Positions 63,876-64,000 of a stretch of 64,000 nt of DNA are shown here, piece after piece. A program made the position numbers and the translations under genes. The notes beneath the pieces are model-generated. The model did no database searches, was not told the origin of the DNA, and saw only the letters and a program-made list of their open reading frames with translations. Positions within the stretch are counted from its first letter, which is position 1. Each line of letters starts with the position of its first letter. The stretch comes from an uncultured Verrucomicrobia subdivision 3 bacterium (GTDB lineage Bacteria; Verrucomicrobiota; Verrucomicrobiia; Limisphaerales; UBA11358): contig CAINLR010000017.1 of assembly GCA_903850425.1 (NCBI GenBank), forward strand, positions 105,074 to 169,073, in the 5' to 3' direction.

Positions 63876-64000
63876 TCAAGACCGTGATTTTAACTGTGTG
63901 AGTTTTTGGCGGGCGCGCTGGAGCTTGGCCAGGATGTCAGCGCCTGCGGCACGCCAGACATACCGTTTGGGGTTCAGGTTGCGTTCGGCCAGATAGTCCG
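63876..64000 (-). mobile_element. IS630-type transposase, C-terminal end (partial, runs off the right edge)
   Basis: 41 codons, stop at 63876-63878. The C-terminus NLNPKRYVWRAAGADILAKL...QKL matches the end of IS630/Tc1-like transposases (NPKPFVW-x-x-x-x-x-I-L). The catalytic DDE part lies outside the window. TA dinucleotides lie just to its left, but the element end was not resolved. Confidence 0.7.

Overview
The window looks like chromosome from a Gram-negative member of the Verrucomicrobia, probably near Pedosphaera/Limisphaerales. This is an inference from gene content. Two type II pseudopilins carry the [18 protein letters not shown] leader, with an H-x9-DG or near-H-x9-DG tail. Lipid A genes include a fused lpxC-fabZ. 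There are many very large secreted proteins with LamG, Fn3, Calx-beta-like and FG-GAP/TolB-like modules. Shine-Dalgarno sequences are mostly weak. No rRNA, tRNA or CRISPR array was found.

Layout. 1-7 kb: end of a glycogen synthase, a pseudopilin, clpB, a VOC protein, an rRNA methyltransferase and an AraC regulator. 7.4-20.4 kb: a tight three-gene operon of giant secreted proteins (2089, 1212 and 1040 aa). 20.5-22.9 kb: a decayed zone with a truncated rhodanese/DUF2892 gene, an intact Rrf2 regulator, a YezD/DUF2292 pseudogene, a trmO pseudogene and a truncated tyrosine recombinase. 23-36.7 kb: a propeller-phosphoesterase, a broken and an intact copy of a modular giant protein, a second pseudopilin, an alkaline-phosphatase-superfamily enzyme and an AraC regulator. 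37-38.2 kb: a phosphonatase-like hydrolase followed by a truncated phosphonate-associated alcohol dehydrogenase. 38.2-42.5 kb: an island with a three-gene operon (zinc-ribbon pseudokinase, vWA protein, divergent adenylosuccinate synthetase), bounded by related hairpin-containing direct repeats and by a truncated gene on each side. 42.5-48.1 kb: antitoxin plus truncated MazF, RNase HIII, a LamG secreted protein and mutY. 48.1-53.5 kb: a degenerate 21-bp tandem array, then a four-gene operon of secreted proteins (two paralogous metallophosphoesterases, a PEBP lipoprotein and a protein with an internal repeat). 53.9-64 kb: a hypothetical gene, a cysteine desulfurase, queD, lpxA, lpxC-fabZ, a lytic transglycosylase, a ccsA/hemX-like gene, hemA, a GH5 enzyme and an IS630-type transposase end.

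The best candidate for an undescribed system is the island at 38.2-42.5 kb. Its vWA and kinase-like pair recalls bacterial signalling and conflict triads such as TerY-P. The third partner is a PurA paralogue that keeps the catalytic Asp and His and the GTP/IMP core motifs but has lost the canonical aspartate-binding loop. Repeats at both edges and truncated neighbours suggest it arrived horizontally. Other notable points are the giant-protein operon with shared C-terminal modules, a metallophosphoesterase pair in which one partner has lost metal ligands, repeat-derived insertions inside mutY, and several palindromic MITE-like repeats.
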